From an uncultured Lachnospiraceae bacterium (lineage in GTDB: Bacteria > Bacillota > Clostridia > Lachnospirales > Lachnospiraceae), in contig CAJJNI010000167.1 of NCBI GenBank assembly GCA_905193085.1, forward strand, positions 1 through 5,585: 5,585 nt of DNA, in the 5' to 3' direction. A program made the translations under genes and the position numbers. The notes below the pieces were generated by a model. It saw nothing but the letters and a program-made list of their open reading frames with translations, ran no database searches and was not told the DNA's origin. Below, piece after piece: positions 4,320-5,585 of the stretch (positions are counted from its first letter, which is position 1; every line of letters begins with the position of its first letter).

Positions 4320-4937
4320 CTATCTGATAAAGTGAGTTGCCACACGTTCTTCTGTCTGTGGCAGACCGAACTTTTCTTTACCTAAAGCAATACTCTTCAT
4401 CAGAAATACCATATTTCTTGCAAGCACACGCATCGTCTGTCTGCCTTCCTCGTCCATATCAGCCTCTCCCTGAATGCGGCCGTGTATAGAGTTCCAATAT
4501 TGACTGGAGGCAATCGGCATATTTGATATTGTAAAATACTTATTCAGTTCATCAAATGTTGCAGAACATCCGCCACGCCTTGCACATACAACACTTGCTC
4601 CTACTTTCATTGTCTTATCAAAATGAGAACTGTAAAAAAGCCTGTCCAAAACTGCAACTAATGTTGCATTTGCAGAAGCATAATAAACCGGACTGGCAAC
4701 AACAAGTCCATCGGCCTCCTCGAATTTCGGAGCCAGTTCATTGACAACATCATCAAAAACACATTTTCCCAACTCACTGCATCGTCCACAGGCAATGCAG
4801 CCTCTGACAGCCTGATTCCCAACACGGACAATTTCCACCTGCACATTTTCCGCTTCAAATATCTTTCTCATTTCTTCAAGTGCTATTGATGTGTTTCCAT
4901 CTTTTCTCGGACTTCCATTAATCATTAATACCTTCAT
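4320..4937 (-). CDS. Flavodoxin-fold FMN oxidoreductase, iron-sulfur flavoprotein-like
   Basis: This 205-residue protein belongs to the NADPH-dependent FMN reductase/flavodoxin-fold family. The FMN phosphate loop is G8-S-P-R-K-D-G-N-T16; the second FMN-contact region is SPVYYASANATL (82-93); R120-R-G-G-C (120-124) follows the next strand. Between the first two strands lies C47-IA-C50-GR-C53-SELGK-C59, a CX2CX2CX5C cluster fitting the compact motif of iron-sulfur flavoproteins (Isf), which carry a [4Fe-4S] cluster next to FMN and pass single electrons. It is cytoplasmic; redox partners are unknown, and quinone, O2/H2O2 or ferredoxin-linked roles are typical of relatives. The ATG start is backed by AAGGGG seven bases upstream. 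It lies 85 bases downstream of rlmH with a candidate promoter of its own. Family call is confident; the cluster is inferred from Cys spacing. Confidence 0.88.
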   Translation of the reverse strand: MKVLMINGSPRKDGNTSIALEEMRKIFEAENVQVEIVRVGNQAVRGCIACGRCSELGKCVFDDVVNELAPKFEEADGLVVASPVYYASANATLVAVLDRLFYSSHFDKTMKVGASVVCARRGGCSATFDELNKYFTISNMPIASSQYWNSIHGRIQGEADMDEEGRQTMRVLARNMVFLMKSIALGKEKFGLPQTEERVATHFIR

Positions 4938-4973
4938 TTTTTAACCCCTTTTCCCATTAATTTTATCTGTCTT

Positions 4974-5013
4974 AAATTATGTTTTGTTATACTTCTAAAT
5001 CAAATTATGTTTT
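4974..5013. repeat. Pair of 12-bp direct repeats upstream of the flavoprotein gene
   Basis: AAATTATGTTTT occurs at 4974-4985 and again at 5002-5013, starts 28 bp apart. The lower copy covers the candidate -10 element and the upper copy overlaps the -35 region, so they could be operator half-sites. The sequence is simple and AT-rich, so chance is not excluded. Confidence 0.5.
4976..5003 (-). promoter_or_regulatory. Candidate promoter of the flavoprotein gene
   Basis: On the minus strand TTGATT (4998-5003), a 16-base spacer and CATAAT (4976-4981) are seen, giving a predicted start near 4969 and a leader of about 32 bases. Both hexamers lie within or beside the 12-bp direct repeats. Confidence 0.42.
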
Positions 5014-5022
5014 AATATCCCC

Positions 5023-5505
5023 CTACTTATGGTACGGTTCATTTGAATTTATTTTAAAACCGCGGTAAATCTGCTCTAACAAAATTACACGCATGAGCTG
5101 ATGCGGAAAAGTCATGTCTGAAAAACTGATTTTCTCATCTGCCCTGTTTAAAATATTTGATGAAAGCCCCAGTGAACCGCCTATTACAAATGCTATATTT
5201 CCATTACCGGAAACTCCAAGACTTTCTATTTTTTTTGCAAACTGCGGTGATGTATATTTTTTCCCGTCAATCGCAAGCGCAATAAGATACATTCCATCTT
5301 TGATGTATTTTAAAAGACGCTCTGCCTCTTTATCTTTTATCTGATTTTCAAGTGCTTCTGATGCTTTATCCGGCGTCTTTTCATCGGCAACTTCAACTAT
5401 TTCCAGTTTGCAGTATCTTGAAAGGCGCTTTGAATATTCTTTTATTGCATCTGTGAAATATTTTTCTTTTATTTTTCCAACTGTTAATATTGTTATTTTA
5501 ACCAT
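5023..5505 (-). CDS. rlmH: 23S rRNA (pseudouridine(1915)-N3)-methyltransferase RlmH
   Basis: RlmH is a SPOUT-class methyltransferase that uses SAM to methylate N3 of pseudouridine 1915 in helix 69 of 23S rRNA, acting as a homodimer on assembled 70S ribosomes. The 160-residue length is standard for the family. Clear landmarks are the N-terminal ITILTVGKIKEKYF strand-helix, A78-I-D80-G, the SAM-binding knot loop FVIGGSLGLS (106-115), TFPHQLMR (132-139), EQIYRGFKI (144-152), and the invariant C-terminal EPYHK (156-160). All are intact. The ATG start has GGAG about 11 bases upstream, inside the end of the preceding gene, and the two genes overlap by one base (TAATG), which suggests translational coupling. 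No terminator hairpin is visible after it, so some read-through into the flavoprotein gene is likely. Confidence 0.97.
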   Translation of the reverse strand: MVKITILTVGKIKEKYFTDAIKEYSKRLSRYCKLEIVEVADEKTPDKASEALENQIKDKEAERLLKYIKDGMYLIALAIDGKKYTSPQFAKKIESLGVSGNGNIAFVIGGSLGLSSNILNRADEKISFSDMTFPHQLMRVILLEQIYRGFKINSNEPYHK

Positions 5506-5585
5506 TATTCAAACAACTCCAATAAGTCTTCTTTTGTAAATGAAGATAAAGATGTGTTCTCACCGGAAATTATTTTATCGGCAAG
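5505..5585 (-). CDS. C-terminal end of an upstream gene (possibly SNF2-type helicase), partial
   Basis: An open frame enters from the right edge and gives 26 residues, beginning LADKIISGEN and ending SFTKEDLLELFE, before a TAA that overlaps the rlmH ATG by one base. The pattern 'LADKII...G...S...LT-type residue-EDLLELF' followed by stop resembles the extreme C-terminus of SNF2-family DEAD/DEAH helicases, which commonly end in a short acidic helix of this kind. That identification rests on a short tail and is tentative. The reading frame itself is supported by the tight TAATG junction and by the rlmH ribosome site embedded in its last codons. Confidence 0.55.
   Translation of the reverse strand, partial: LADKIISGENTSLSSFTKEDLLELFE

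Noticed and set aside
4556..4858. Overlapping open frames on both strands inside the flavoprotein gene (4556-4744 plus, 4658-4858 minus)
   Set aside because: Both are out-of-frame shadows of a gene with clear FMN-binding motifs; no independent start signals.
5114..5344. Plus-strand open frame of 76 codons inside rlmH
   Set aside because: It is antisense to rlmH, a strongly conserved gene, with no ribosome site.

Overview
The window looks like chromosomal DNA from a low-GC Firmicute, most likely a gut-type Clostridia member (Lachnospiraceae-like). The basis is an AT-rich composition (roughly one third GC by eye), strong AGGAGG-type Shine-Dalgarno sites, frequent GTG/TTG starts, and TATAAT-type promoters. 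Taxonomy is inferred from style and protein flavour, not from a marker gene match. Every gene I can support lies on the minus strand, so transcription runs from high to low coordinates. There is no rRNA, tRNA, CRISPR array or complete mobile element, and no gene-free stretch longer than 300 bases.

In transcription order (right to left): the last 26 codons of an upstream gene, perhaps a SNF2-type helicase, overlap by one base with rlmH, the 23S rRNA pseudouridine-1915 methyltransferase. Next is a flavodoxin-fold FMN oxidoreductase with a CX2CX2CX5C cysteine cluster like that of iron-sulfur flavoproteins. Then comes a 214-residue protein of unknown function whose N-terminus carries LLGGADGPTSVFVAGK, a near-copy of the signature of the membrane Na+-pumping decarboxylase beta subunit on an otherwise soluble, unrelated protein. 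It is followed by a 2H-phosphoesterase-family protein (two HxT motifs), a small two-helix membrane protein, a nucleotidyltransferase/HEPN gene pair (MNT-HEPN toxin-antitoxin type), an inositol-monophosphatase-family gene missing its C-terminal third, a strong Rho-independent terminator, and finally a VTC-domain (polyphosphate-polymerase-like) gene with its own upstream region.

The transcription layout is mostly single genes, each with its own upstream -10 element. The exceptions are the helicase-tail/rlmH pair and the MNT-HEPN-IMPase operon (8-nt overlap, then a 10-nt gap). The middle of the window (about 900-4320) reads as accessory content: a toxin-antitoxin-type pair, a decayed metabolic gene, a possible gene scrap, short tandem duplications at two gene ends, and two proteins of unknown role. 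The flanks are housekeeping-like.

The two observations I rate highest are: (1) three direct repeats of TTCACA/TTCACA/TTTACA at an exact 11-bp period upstream of the VTC gene, matching the layout of PhoP (Pho regulon) boxes known from Bacillus, which would tie a putative polyphosphate polymerase to phosphate starvation; and (2) the detached GGADGPTS motif on a soluble protein, with a perfect palindrome in the operator position of its promoter.
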